Below are positions 1 to 7,952 of a stretch of DNA of 11,913 nt, in pieces (the first letter of the stretch is position 1; each line of letters starts with the position of its first letter). Under the pieces are notes generated by a model. The model saw only the letters and a list, made by a program, of their open reading frames with translations, had not been told where the DNA came from and ran no database searches. The translations under genes were made by a program, and so were the position numbers. Source of the DNA: an uncultured Coprococcus sp. (GTDB taxonomy: Bacteria > Bacillota > Clostridia > Lachnospirales > Lachnospiraceae). The stretch spans positions 1 through 11,913 of the forward strand of contig URJU01000054.1 of NCBI GenBank assembly GCA_900548315.1, read 5' to 3'.

Positions 1-1
1 A

Positions 2-34
2 TCGTCGGCAGCGTCAGATGTGTATAAGAGACAG
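2..34 (+). other. Nextera Read 1 adapter with Tn5 mosaic end (artefact)
   Basis: These 33 bases match the commercial Nextera/Tn5 Read 1 adapter exactly as I remember it. The final 19 bases (16-34, AGATGTGTATAAGAGACAG) are the hyperactive Tn5 mosaic end. The adapter sits at the very start of the sequence and runs straight into genomic DNA at 35, as expected from an untrimmed tagmentation read at a contig end. It is not a genomic transposon: no transposase gene or second end is present. Confidence 0.97.
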
Positions 35-83
35 AATTATAGTTACACAGGGTGTTACATGATATATCAAGGGAGATAATAAA

Positions 84-827
84 ATGGGAACTGAAAAGAA
101 TATTACATCAAATATTACTTTGTCGGTGGTCATGCCCGCTTACAACGAAGAAACACATATAAAAGAAAACCTGTTGGAAACCAGCAGGATACTGAGCAGT
201 TTCGTTCATCGCTATGAGATAATCGCTGTCAATGACGGCAGCACAGACTCCACAGGTAAATTGATTGAGGACGCAGCAGCTGCTGACCCACACATAACAG
301 CCGCCGGATATGAAGATAACCACGGCAAGGGATTTGCAATAACCACTGGAATTGCCGCAGCCAAAGGCAGATACATCGCATTTCTCGATTCAGATCTGGA
401 GCTCAGCCCTTCTCTGTTAAAAAAATTTATGAAACAGATGAAAGCTGAGGATGCCGATATTGTCATCGGGTCAAAACTTCACCCGGAATCAAAACTTGAC
501 TACCCAATGCCTAGAAGAGTTATGAGCTACACCTACTATATAATGCTCAAGCTCCTCTTCCACCTTGGTATTCATGATACCCAGACAGGTATCAAGCTAT
601 TTAAGGCTGAGGTCATAAAACCCATAGCTGAGAATCTGTCAATCTCCGGTTATGCATTTGACATAGAGATCCTCGTGGCCGCCCATAAACAGGGTTACGT
701 AATCTCTGAGGCTCCAATAGTCCTGAACTACAGCAGAGATGACTCAGCAAATGGACGAAGGATACAGATCAAAGACATATGGAAAGTATTTACGGACACC
801 GTAGCTATCAAGAAGAAATACAAGTAA
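84..827 (+). CDS. GT2 glycosyltransferase, DPM1/ALG5-like (polyprenyl-phosphate sugar synthase type)
   Basis: This 247-residue protein is a GT-A fold family 2 glycosyltransferase. It probably moves a sugar from a nucleotide donor to a polyprenyl phosphate at the inner face of the membrane. Visible motifs are SVVMPAYNEE (14-23), the nucleotide-binding NDGS (50-53), the metal-binding DSD (102-104) and DTQTGIKLF (165-173), the last typical of dolichyl-phosphate glucose/mannose synthase-like enzymes. The protein ends shortly after the catalytic domain with a Lys-rich tail and has no C-terminal membrane helices, unlike GtrB or bacterial DPMS with TM domains; this resembles the short DPM1 architecture. 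GGGAG (71-75) lies 8 nt before the ATG. The next gene, 55 nt downstream, makes a UDP-sugar, so donor supply and use may be coupled. The exact sugar and acceptor cannot be read from sequence. The upstream promoter is lost at the contig end. Confidence 0.88.
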   Translation: MGTEKNITSNITLSVVMPAYNEETHIKENLLETSRILSSFVHRYEIIAVNDGSTDSTGKLIEDAAAADPHITAAGYEDNHGKGFAITTGIAAAKGRYIAFLDSDLELSPSLLKKFMKQMKAEDADIVIGSKLHPESKLDYPMPRRVMSYTYYIMLKLLFHLGIHDTQTGIKLFKAEVIKPIAENLSISGYAFDIEILVAAHKQGYVISEAPIVLNYSRDDSANGRRIQIKDIWKVFTDTVAIKKKYK

Positions 828-882
828 AATATTATGGAGAGAGTATTTATTAATAATCTACACTACTTATAAGGAGAATTTT

Positions 883-2106
883 ATGAACTACGAAAGCGCA
901 TATAAACTTTTAGAAGAAAAGGGGCAGCTGCATCTTCTCAGATACTATGACTCAATAAGCAACGAAGAAAGGGAAACTCTTTTGAATCAGATTGACGAGA
1001 TTGATTTTTCACTGATAGATATGATAGGAAAAAACAATTCTGGAAAAGATTCCGATATCGCACCTGTTGCGGCACTTCAGCTCGATGCCATCCGAGCCAA
1101 CCACGACGAATATATGAGAGTTGGTCTCGATGCCATAAAGAACGGAGATCTCGCCCTTGTTCTTCTTGCAGGCGGTCAGGGAACCCGCCTTGGTTTTTCT
1201 GGTCCAAAGGGTACATTCAATGTCGGCATCACAAAAGACATGTTTATTTTCCAACTGCTGATTGAACACACTCTGGACATCGTAAAACTTGCTGATACAT
1301 GGATACATTTCTTCATCATGACAAACGAAAAGAACCATGAAGATACAACATCTTTCTTTAAGGAGCATGATTATTTCGGATATAATCCTGAATATGTACA
1401 TTTCTTTAAACAGGAGATGGTTCCTTCTGTAGATTTTAACGGCAAGATATACCTTGAGGAGAAAGGTCGAATCGCTATGTCTCCTAATGGAAACGGAGGC
1501 TGGTTCTCTTCTCTTTGCAAAGCTGGTCACCTCAGCAAGCTCACAGAGCACAACATCAAATACATAAATGTATTTTCTGTTGACAATGTACTCCAGCGAA
1601 TTGCTGATCCTGTTTTCCTCGGAGCTGTGATAAAGGAGGGATATCTATCGGGAGGAAAGGTTGTCAGAAAGGCTTACCCTGATGAGAAAGTGGGTGTTCT
1701 CTGCACAAACCATGGAAGACCATATATCGTTGAATACTATGAGCTCACAGATGAAATGCGTGATGAGCGCGACGAGAATGGTGATTATGCTTATAACTAC
1801 GGCGTTACCCTGAACTACATCTTCCCTGTCGACAGACTTATGAAGATAATGAATGAGAACATGCCTCTACATATAGTAAAAAAGGCAATTCCTTTTGTGG
1901 ATGAAAATGGTGATATTGTAAAACCTGCCGAACCAAACGGCTATAAGTTTGAAACTCTTGCATTAGACATGATCGCATTTATGGGAACCTGTCTTCCATT
2001 TGAAGTAGAGCGCGAAAAGGAGTTTGCGCCTATAAAGAATGCAGCAGGAAATGATTCTATTGATTCCGCAAGGGAACTTTTAAAGAAAAACGGATACACA
2101 TTATAG
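883..2106 (+). CDS. UTP:sugar-1-phosphate uridylyltransferase, eukaryote-type (UAP1/UGP2, UDPGP type 1 family)
   Basis: This 407-residue enzyme condenses UTP with a hexose or N-acetylhexosamine 1-phosphate to give a UDP-sugar plus pyrophosphate. Evidence is the nucleotide-binding loop LAGGQGTRLG (95-104) followed by GPKG (107-110), SPNGNGG (200-206), VDN (233-235), the KVVRKAYPDEKVGV stretch (259-272, like the KVVEK-P-E-VGV segment of UAP1), EYYEL (284-288), and near the C-terminus GYKFE followed by REKEFAPIKNA, a very UAP1-like end. It is about 100 residues shorter than animal UAP1 (roughly 505-520). UAP1-like features suggest UDP-GlcNAc or UDP-GalNAc, but bacterial relatives also make UDP-glucose, so the substrate is open. 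AAGGAG (871-876) sits 6 nt before the ATG. It is the last gene of the plus-strand unit and is followed by a strong terminator. Confidence 0.88.
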   Translation: MNYESAYKLLEEKGQLHLLRYYDSISNEERETLLNQIDEIDFSLIDMIGKNNSGKDSDIAPVAALQLDAIRANHDEYMRVGLDAIKNGDLALVLLAGGQGTRLGFSGPKGTFNVGITKDMFIFQLLIEHTLDIVKLADTWIHFFIMTNEKNHEDTTSFFKEHDYFGYNPEYVHFFKQEMVPSVDFNGKIYLEEKGRIAMSPNGNGGWFSSLCKAGHLSKLTEHNIKYINVFSVDNVLQRIADPVFLGAVIKEGYLSGGKVVRKAYPDEKVGVLCTNHGRPYIVEYYELTDEMRDERDENGDYAYNYGVTLNYIFPVDRLMKIMNENMPLHIVKKAIPFVDENGDIVKPAEPNGYKFETLALDMIAFMGTCLPFEVEREKEFAPIKNAAGNDSIDSARELLKKNGYTL

Positions 2107-2123
2107 CATCACAAGAACAGTAA

Positions 2124-2175
2124 AGATCAGGGAGAGCATCATTATATATCATGACGCTCTCCCTGATCTCTTTTT
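2124..2175 (+). terminator. Strong intrinsic terminator between convergent units, possibly bidirectional
   Basis: Arms 2124-2137 (AGATCAGGGAGAGC) and 2156-2169 are perfectly complementary over 14 bp. After one mismatch, 2139-2142 pairs with 2151-2154, closing an 8-nt loop. On the plus strand the stem is followed by CTTTTT (2170-2175), a good U-tract, 17 nt after the stop of the pyrophosphorylase gene. On the minus strand the tail reads TTTACTGTTCTTG, weaker but U-rich, so it may also end the opposing operon whose last stop codon is at 2194. Confidence 0.9.
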
Positions 2176-2193
2176 ATATCAATCTATTTCTTT

Positions 2194-2424
2194 TTATTTT
2201 CCATCCGGCTTATCAAATGTTTCGGAAATCTGCGTTCCACTCTCCGACTCCCGAACTATCTCATTTATCGCCTCACGGACAAGTTCTGACATAGATACAT
2301 GTCTTGTATCAGCACATTTGTTGAGTTTTTTGTGCGTTTCTGCATCGATCCTCAGTCTTAGGATCGTATCTTTTCTCTTGTCTGTGGGTCTTCCCGGACC
2401 TCTTTTTTTTACATCTTCAGCCAT
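2194..2424 (-). CDS. Ribbon-helix-helix (CopG/Arc-like) small DNA-binding protein
   Basis: This 76-residue protein has a basic N-terminal arm (KKRGPGRPTDKRKD, 6-19) followed by a ribbon-helix-helix pattern: beta strand TILRLRIDAET (20-30), helix 1 (about 31-39), a turn at RHVSMS, and helix 2 SELVREAINEIV (46-57). Such proteins dimerise and read DNA through the paired beta strands. The arm resembles an AT-hook (GRP core) but has only one loose copy. The last 17 residues are acidic and polar. GGAG lies 6 nt before the ATG. It follows the GT2 gene by 21 nt as the last gene of the gat/exopolysaccharide operon. No toxin-like partner ORF is next to it, so a transcriptional regulator of this operon or of distant genes is more likely than an antitoxin. 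Its target is unknown. Confidence 0.8.
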   Translation of the reverse strand: MAEDVKKRGPGRPTDKRKDTILRLRIDAETHKKLNKCADTRHVSMSELVREAINEIVRESESGTQISETFDKPDGK

Positions 2425-2445
2425 ATTGTTCTCCGACTATCCCTA

Positions 2446-3192
2446 TTACAGGAAATATTTTTTAACACCATTTACAGCATAATTCACAAAGTACAGACAG
2501 CTCTTTAGAAAACCATATCCAAGTTTCCTATACACGGCAAATGTCTTTTTAGCAGACGAGAGTTTTGATCCTGATTTGCTGTTTTTCACCACTCGGTACA
2601 ACAGCAATGGTTCATTAATGAGAACCGCCCGTCCGCCATCCTTCAATATCTGCAGCCAGCAGATGTAATCCTCATGGATCTCATCATTTCCCATTGGATA
2701 CTTTAACAGTGTATTTCTATCTGCAACAACCGATGAGCAATTTATCACATTCCCCTTAAGCAGCTGTCTGTAGGTAACTGTTTCCGGCACCTCTATGATC
2801 TTTCCTGTGCGATGTCCATCCTCACCCATGAGTTCCCTTGCTGTTGAACAGATCACCGCACCTGTTTTTTTCATTAACGTAAGCTGTTTTTCCAGTTTGC
2901 CGTCAGCCCACACATCATCAGAATCAAGAAACGCGATCCTGTCACAAGCTGCAGCTCTCACTCCGCGATTTCTCGACTCAGCAACTCCCGAATTCGTGTT
3001 ATTCAGCAATATTTTAACGCGGGGATCTGTTTTATATTTCATCAACACCTGTTCCGTGTCATCCTGCGAACCATCGTCCACCACTATAACCTCTACAGGC
3101 ACACTTTGTGAAAGCGCCGAATCAATAGCTGCCTCTATCGTATCACAGCTGTTGTAAGAAGGTATAACTACCGAAACTTTAGCATTTGTCAT
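2446..3192 (-). CDS. GT2 glycosyltransferase (TuaG/EpsE-like), exopolysaccharide assembly
   Basis: This 248-residue GT-A enzyme should add a sugar from a nucleotide donor to a lipid-linked glycan intermediate on the cytoplasmic face. Motifs are VSVVIPSYN (6-14), VVDDGSQDDT (37-46), FLDSDD (88-93, DXD-type metal site), HEDY (173-176, probable catalytic-base region) and YRVVKNSKSGSKLSSAK near 199-215, which recalls teichuronic-acid and capsule transferases of the TuaG type. The C-terminal stretch after 225 is hydrophobic-amphipathic and ends in basic residues, which could peripherally anchor it. It begins 32 nt after the glycosylphosphotransferase gene and has an AGGTG site 6 nt before the ATG. 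Acting directly after the priming transferase is the obvious reading, but the sugar is not predictable. A GT/priming pair without Wzx/Wzy genes here means the rest of the pathway lies elsewhere. Confidence 0.88.
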   Translation of the reverse strand: MTNAKVSVVIPSYNSCDTIEAAIDSALSQSVPVEVIVVDDGSQDDTEQVLMKYKTDPRVKILLNNTNSGVAESRNRGVRAAACDRIAFLDSDDVWADGKLEKQLTLMKKTGAVICSTARELMGEDGHRTGKIIEVPETVTYRQLLKGNVINCSSVVADRNTLLKYPMGNDEIHEDYICWLQILKDGGRAVLINEPLLLYRVVKNSKSGSKLSSAKKTFAVYRKLGYGFLKSCLYFVNYAVNGVKKYFL

Positions 3193-3224
3193 ACTATCAC
3201 CTGCATATTAATTTTATATGATCT

Positions 3225-4718
3225 TTATTGATCTTTACCCATATCAGTCTTTTTTCCATCCATCTTCAAGTCGTAAAACGCATCCTCCGCCTCATCAAGC
3301 CCTTCCGGTTTCACATTTACAGGAGACGGTATCTGAATCTTTTCGCCGTCTCTGAGAGCCGTAGTCATGTTGGAGGCAACACCTTCTGATGTCTCCTTCT
3401 GGAACATAATCTTTACTGTAAGCAGCATAAGCTTTAAGTCAAGCCATATTGAGTACTGCTCATAGTAAGTGAGATCAAGTTTCACCTTATCTCTCGGCGT
3501 GGTGTTGTATTTACCATACACCTGTGCATATCCTGTAAGTCCTGCTTTCATCTTTAGTCTGTAATCAAACTCAGGGAAAGTCTTCTTGTATAACTCAGCT
3601 ATCTCTGGTCTCTCAGGTCTTGGTCCCACAAGCGACATATCTCCCTTAAGTACATTGAAAAGCTGTGGCAGCTCATCGAGATGAAGTTTTCTAAGTACCT
3701 TGCCAACCGGCGTTATCCTGTCATCATCTTTCTTTGCAAGCTGCGCACCATGAGCCTCTGAATCCATCTTCATACTTCTGAACTTTATTATCTTGAATAC
3801 CTTGCCATTAAGCGTCAGTCTGTCCTGCCTGTAGAATACCGGACCTCTATCGTAAAGCCATATAGAAAGTGCTGATATGATCATAAATGGCGATGCTATG
3901 ATCAGCAATATAAATCCGCACACAATATCCATGATCCTTTTGATGATCATGTCATCTCCTGTAAGCCCCTGGTTTCTTGACAACAGGATAGGTGTATCAA
4001 ACAAATGTATCGGTTCTGCGCCGAGTATGATTATATCGGAAAGTTTTGGCACAACATATGATCTTATGGAATGTTCGAAACAATACTTCACAAGCTCATT
4101 TCTGATATAGGCCTTTGTCTCACATATGATTACTCCATCGTACTGGAGTATCTTCTCCTTAATTGCCTGCTCGCCCTCACTTACATGTATCCTGTCTTCT
4201 ATTACGTACTTATCCTTACGGGCATTGATCTTGTCTATAAACTCCATCGGAGTCTTATATCCATATACCAACAGCAGATGCCTTGGCGGATACATCTTCG
4301 CATAAAGAAATCTGCAGGCAAATATCCACATCAGGATGACTATTGCTTCAAGTACGGTAACCTCAAGCAAAGGTCCAGGATTTACGTAGTCACGACAGAT
4401 TATACAAAGCTGTAAATAACCAACCACATTTGCACACACAAGTGCCAACAGCTGTGAATATACTATATCCAACAACCTAAAAAATCCCACTCTGTATCCA
4501 CCGTATAACTTGGTAAACAGAACTATGATGATTCCATACATTCCGATAACCGCCCAGTTTCCTCTTCTACAGAACGGAAGCGTAAGCGTTACCTCATAGT
4601 CCTGGTACCACATGAGTCCAAACAGCACCAGCTCCACAGCAATGAGTACGCAAGCCTCACCCACTGTTATGAGACGTTTATACCTATCCCTCTTTCTCAC
4701 TCTTCTGTTTTCTTCCAT
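3225..4718 (-). CDS. Exopolysaccharide polyprenyl glycosylphosphotransferase (priming sugar transferase)
   Basis: This 497-residue membrane enzyme of the WbaP/WcaJ/CpsE class transfers a sugar 1-phosphate from a UDP-sugar to undecaprenyl phosphate, the first step of repeat-unit assembly. The N-terminal half has four hydrophobic segments (about 17-38, 55-72, 83-107, 119-139) and a Rossmann-like linker region (about 146-240). The catalytic bacterial-sugar-transferase domain starts at a hydrophobic re-entrant-type segment (262-287). It then shows KFRSM (312-316), LDELPQLFNVLKGD (347-360) with the expected Asp-Glu catalytic pair (348-349), SLVGPRP (362-368) and GLTGYAQV (393-400). A charged tail of about 50 residues follows the domain. 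The ATG lies 1 nt after the gatB stop, with GGGAG inside the gatB end, so translation is probably coupled to gatB. The sugar is usually glucose, galactose or a 1-phospho-HexNAc; this cannot be decided here. Confidence 0.93.
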   Translation of the reverse strand: MEENRRVRKRDRYKRLITVGEACVLIAVELVLFGLMWYQDYEVTLTLPFCRRGNWAVIGMYGIIIVLFTKLYGGYRVGFFRLLDIVYSQLLALVCANVVGYLQLCIICRDYVNPGPLLEVTVLEAIVILMWIFACRFLYAKMYPPRHLLLVYGYKTPMEFIDKINARKDKYVIEDRIHVSEGEQAIKEKILQYDGVIICETKAYIRNELVKYCFEHSIRSYVVPKLSDIIILGAEPIHLFDTPILLSRNQGLTGDDMIIKRIMDIVCGFILLIIASPFMIISALSIWLYDRGPVFYRQDRLTLNGKVFKIIKFRSMKMDSEAHGAQLAKKDDDRITPVGKVLRKLHLDELPQLFNVLKGDMSLVGPRPERPEIAELYKKTFPEFDYRLKMKAGLTGYAQVYGKYNTTPRDKVKLDLTYYEQYSIWLDLKLMLLTVKIMFQKETSEGVASNMTTALRDGEKIQIPSPVNVKPEGLDEAEDAFYDLKMDGKKTDMGKDQ

Positions 4719-4719
4719 A

Positions 4720-6150
4720 TTAAAGCATCTCCCTAAGCATCTTGTTAACAGATCCAGGATCTGCTTTACCCTTCATAGCTTTCATAACCTGACCGACAAG
4801 TGCTCCGAGAGCCTTCTCCCTGCCACCCCTGTAATCCTCTACAGCCTTCGGATTGTTATCTATGGCTACCTGGCATGCCTCTTTAAGGGCATTGTCATCC
4901 TGAACTGTCACAAGTCCGTTATCCTTTACATACCTCTCAGGATCAATATCCTCAGCAAATACCTTCTCGAACACTTCCTTTGCTACACCGCCGTTGATAA
5001 CCCTGTCATCCACAAGCTTGATGAGCTTTGCAAGATTCTCCGCTGAAAACTTCAGGTCTTCCGCATCAACACTGTTCTCTTTCATAAGTCTCATGGTCTC
5101 TCCCATAAGCCAGTTGGACACCTTCTTTGCCGGCGCTCCCAGTGCGATGGCATCCTCAAACAGATCTGCCATCTTCTTTGATGCTGTGATTATATCTATA
5201 TCATAATCAGGAATCGCATATTCCTCTTTGTATCTTATCTTCTTTTCTTCTCTGAACTCAGGCTGTGCGTCTCTGACCTGCTGGAGCCACTCATCGCTGA
5301 TGTGGATAGGTACAAGATCAGGATCAGGGAAATATCTGTAGTCCTGTGCATCCTCCTTGGATCTCATAGGATATGAATACTCCTTGGTGTCATCCCATCT
5401 TCTTGTCTCCTGAACAACCTTCTCACCGGACTCGATGAGATCGATCTGCCTCTCTCTCTCATTCTCTATGGCTCTGGCGATGGCCTTGAATGAGTTCAGG
5501 TTCTTTGTCTCTGTACGTGTACCAAACTCCTCCGAGCCAACCTCTCTGACCGAAAGATTAACGTCAGCACGCATTGATCCCTCATTAAGCTTACAATCTG
5601 AAGCACCGAGATACTGTATCGTCTCCCTGAGCTTTTCAAGATATGCTATTACATCCTCCGCAGATCTCATATCAGGCTCAGATACTATCTCTATAAGCGG
5701 AACACCTGAACGGTTGAAATCAACAAGTGAGCTGTCTGTATATGGATCATGGACAAGCTTACCTGCGTCCTCCTCCATATGTATCTCATGGATTCTCACA
5801 TATTTCTTGACACCGTCCACCTCTATCTCTACCTTACCATCCCTGCATATTGGGTAGTAAAGCTGTGATATCTGATAGTTCTGTGGGTTATCAGGATAGA
5901 AATAATTCTTTCTGTCAAACTTACAGTTCTGTGTGATCTTACAGTTTGTCGCAAGACCAACTGCGATCGCCTTATTTACAACTTCCTTATTAAGTACTGG
6001 GAGTGAACCCGGCATTCCGGTACATACCGGACACGTATGTGTATTAGGAGCTCCTCCAAATGCTGTGCTGCAGCCACAGAATATCTTTGTCTTGGTCGCT
6101 AGCTCTACATGGACCTCAAGTCCGATGACTGTCTCATATGTCTTTGCCAT
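4720..6150 (-). CDS. gatB: Aspartyl/glutamyl-tRNA(Asn/Gln) amidotransferase subunit B
   Basis: This 476-residue protein has the usual full length for GatB, the subunit that binds misacylated Glu-tRNA(Gln) or Asp-tRNA(Asn), phosphorylates the carboxylate with ATP and amidates it with ammonia channelled from GatA. Visible features: N-terminal ETVIGLEVHVEL (6-17), a metal-binding cysteine set C25, C27, C40 and C43, the NYFYPDNPQNYQISQ segment (82-96), HEIHMEEDAGKL (121-132) and the family signature DFNRSGVPLIEIVSEPD (144-160). The C-terminal third forms the helical tRNA-binding cradle and tail domain, ending KADPGSVNKMLREML. It starts 3 nt after the gatA stop; its ribosome binding site is the GGGG-rich stretch that encodes the end of GatA. 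All cysteines and the reading frame are intact. Confidence 0.98.
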   Translation of the reverse strand: MAKTYETVIGLEVHVELATKTKIFCGCSTAFGGAPNTHTCPVCTGMPGSLPVLNKEVVNKAIAVGLATNCKITQNCKFDRKNYFYPDNPQNYQISQLYYPICRDGKVEIEVDGVKKYVRIHEIHMEEDAGKLVHDPYTDSSLVDFNRSGVPLIEIVSEPDMRSAEDVIAYLEKLRETIQYLGASDCKLNEGSMRADVNLSVREVGSEEFGTRTETKNLNSFKAIARAIENERERQIDLIESGEKVVQETRRWDDTKEYSYPMRSKEDAQDYRYFPDPDLVPIHISDEWLQQVRDAQPEFREEKKIRYKEEYAIPDYDIDIITASKKMADLFEDAIALGAPAKKVSNWLMGETMRLMKENSVDAEDLKFSAENLAKLIKLVDDRVINGGVAKEVFEKVFAEDIDPERYVKDNGLVTVQDDNALKEACQVAIDNNPKAVEDYRGGREKALGALVGQVMKAMKGKADPGSVNKMLREML

Positions 6151-6153
6151 CTC

Positions 6154-7626
6154 TTACAGCCCCCTTTCTGAAACCTGTGCAGGTCTCTTGTATTCTCTGG
6201 TCTTCTCAAATGCATAAGCTGCTCTTATAATAGTCTTCTCCTCAAATGCATTTCCTACCATCTGTACTCCAATCGGCATTCCGTCCTTATCTGTTCCACA
6301 TGGAAGTGATATTCCAGGAAGTCCAGCAAGGTTTACAGGAACGGTGTACACATCACCCAGATACATCTTAATAGGATCTGAGAGTGACTCTCCCATCTTC
6401 AGAGCTGTTGTAGGTGCAACAGGTCCAAGGATGATATCATACTTCTCAAACGCCTTGTCATATGCCTGTTTGATGAGCGCCTTTGCCTTAAGTGCTTTAA
6501 CGTAATATGCATCATAATATCCTGAACTCAGTACAAATGAACCGAGCATGATTCTTCTCTTTACCTCAGGGCCAAATCCCTCTGAACGGCTTTTCTTGTA
6601 CATGTTGTGAAGATCTGTGTACTCTGATGTTCTGTAGCCGTACTTTACACCGTCGAATCTCTCAAGGTTTGAGCTCGCCTCCGCTGATGCTATGATGTAG
6701 TATGCCGGGATCGCGTACTCAACCATGCCAAGATCAAACTCCTCAACTATCGCGCCCTTTGCCTTAAGAGCCTCAGCTACACCGTATACGGCATCCTTAA
6801 TCTCAGGCTCAAGCCCCTCTGTGAAATAATCTCTTGGAAGTCCTATCTTAAGTCCCTTTACATCATCCACCAGAGCGCTTGTAAAATCATTGTCATCCCT
6901 GTTTACTGATGTTGAGTCTTTCTTGTCATACTGTGATATGACCTCAAGGATAGTTGCACAGTCCTCAACATTCTTTGCCAGAGGTCCGATCTGATCAAGT
7001 GATGAGCCGTATGCTATAAGTCCATATCTTGAAACTCTTCCATAGGTTGGCTTGATTCCTGTGACACCACAGAATGATGCAGGCTGTCTGATAGAACCAC
7101 CTGTGTCTGAACCCAGAGCACATGGAACCTCCTCACCGGCAACTGCTGCCGCTGAACCACCTGATGAGCCGCCCGGAACCCTGTTTATATCCCATGGATT
7201 TCTTGTCTCTCCAAAGTACGATGTCTCCGTTGTGCTTCCCATGGCAAACTCATCCATGTTGGTATGTCCAACGATGACTGCCCCTGCCTCCTGAAGTTTC
7301 ACCACTGCCTCGGCTGTATATGTCGGGACAAAATTTGAAAGTATCTTTGATGAACAGCTTGTCTGCACCCCAGCCTGACACATATTGTCCTTTATAGCAA
7401 TTGGAACTCCTGCAAGAGGACCGTCAAGCTCCCCTGCATCTATCTTCTTCTGCACTTCCTCCGCCTGGGCGAGTGCTCCTTCACGGTCAACCGTGACAAA
7501 ACTGTTGTAATCTTTCTCACAAGCCTCTATGCTGTCAAGACAAGCCTGTGTCGCCTGAACAACGCTTACCTGTCCGTCTTTAATAGCTTTTCCCAGCTCT
7601 ACAGCTGTCATACCCATTAAATTCAC
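6154..7626 (-). CDS. gatA: Aspartyl/glutamyl-tRNA(Asn/Gln) amidotransferase subunit A (amidase)
   Basis: GatA is the glutaminase subunit of GatCAB: it hydrolyses glutamine and passes ammonia to GatB. This 490-residue protein carries the amidase signature with the catalytic Ser-cisSer-Lys triad at K79 (in GVPIAIKDN), S154 (in PGGSSGGSAAAVA) and S178 (in GSDTGGSIRQPA), the same numbering I recall for Staphylococcus aureus GatA. The start is GTG at 7624-7626, not ATG: an excellent TAGGAGGT site overlaps the gatC stop codon and lies 8 nt upstream, while the in-frame ATG codons at residues 4 and 6 would be too far away. It lies 13 nt after gatC and 3 nt before gatB, so the three subunits should be made together. 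Confidence 0.98.
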   Translation of the reverse strand: MNLMGMTAVELGKAIKDGQVSVVQATQACLDSIEACEKDYNSFVTVDREGALAQAEEVQKKIDAGELDGPLAGVPIAIKDNMCQAGVQTSCSSKILSNFVPTYTAEAVVKLQEAGAVIVGHTNMDEFAMGSTTETSYFGETRNPWDINRVPGGSSGGSAAAVAGEEVPCALGSDTGGSIRQPASFCGVTGIKPTYGRVSRYGLIAYGSSLDQIGPLAKNVEDCATILEVISQYDKKDSTSVNRDDNDFTSALVDDVKGLKIGLPRDYFTEGLEPEIKDAVYGVAEALKAKGAIVEEFDLGMVEYAIPAYYIIASAEASSNLERFDGVKYGYRTSEYTDLHNMYKKSRSEGFGPEVKRRIMLGSFVLSSGYYDAYYVKALKAKALIKQAYDKAFEKYDIILGPVAPTTALKMGESLSDPIKMYLGDVYTVPVNLAGLPGISLPCGTDKDGMPIGVQMVGNAFEEKTIIRAAYAFEKTREYKRPAQVSERGL

Positions 7627-7634
7627 TTCAGCCT

Positions 7635-7642
7635 ACCTCCTA
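7635..7642 (-). promoter_or_regulatory. gatA ribosome binding site overlapping the gatC stop codon
   Basis: On the minus strand the sequence reads TAGGAGGT, where TAG (7642-7640) is the gatC stop and AGGAGG is a near-perfect Shine-Dalgarno. It sits 8 nt before a GTG (7626-7624), which decides the non-ATG start and predicts termination-reinitiation coupling of gatC and gatA. Confidence 0.8.
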
Positions 7643-7927
7643 GTCAAATGTCTTTGGCACCTTGTAGCAGCCGTCTTTCTGCTCCGGTGCATTCTTCAGC
7701 ATGTTCTCTCTGTCGTCGTCATTTGTGACTACATCTTCGCGGAACACATTATTGTATGGGAATGTATGGCTCATTGCCTCCACACCTTCTGTATTAAGTT
7801 CATTCAGTTTGCTGACATAATCAAGCATGTCTGACATATCCTTCTTTGCCTGCTCTTTCTCCTCCTGGGAAAGCTCAAGCTTTGCAAGGATTCCAACATA
7901 ATCAATCGTTTCATCAGTTATCGTCAT
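7640..7927 (-). CDS. gatC: Aspartyl/glutamyl-tRNA(Asn/Gln) amidotransferase subunit C
   Basis: This 95-residue protein is GatC, the small belt subunit that wraps around the GatA-GatB interface and stabilises the complex. Length is standard. Family features are the N-terminal ITDETIDYVGILAKLELS, the helical middle MLDYVSKLNELNTEGVEAM, the conserved NVFREDVV segment, and the end NAPEQKDGCYKVPKTFD. AGGAG lies 9 nt before the ATG. It is the first gene of the gatCAB-exopolysaccharide operon. Its 5' leader contains hairpins and a possible short ORF whose TGA overlaps this ATG. Confidence 0.96.
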   Translation of the reverse strand: MTITDETIDYVGILAKLELSQEEKEQAKKDMSDMLDYVSKLNELNTEGVEAMSHTFPYNNVFREDVVTNDDDRENMLKNAPEQKDGCYKVPKTFD

Positions 7928-7952
7928 GTTCTTGTTCTCCTATCTTTTATGA

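Noticed and set aside
16..34. Tn5-type transposon end
   Set aside because: It is the engineered mosaic end inside a full sequencing adapter at the sequence start, not a genomic insertion.
1009..1551. Minus-strand 180-codon frame inside the pyrophosphorylase gene
   Set aside because: The sense gene has clear UAP1-family motifs throughout; the antisense product has no recognisable pattern or start signal.
2362..2410. AT-hook in the ribbon-helix-helix protein
   Set aside because: Only one loose PGRP core is present with no repeated hooks; a basic arm next to an RHH domain explains it.
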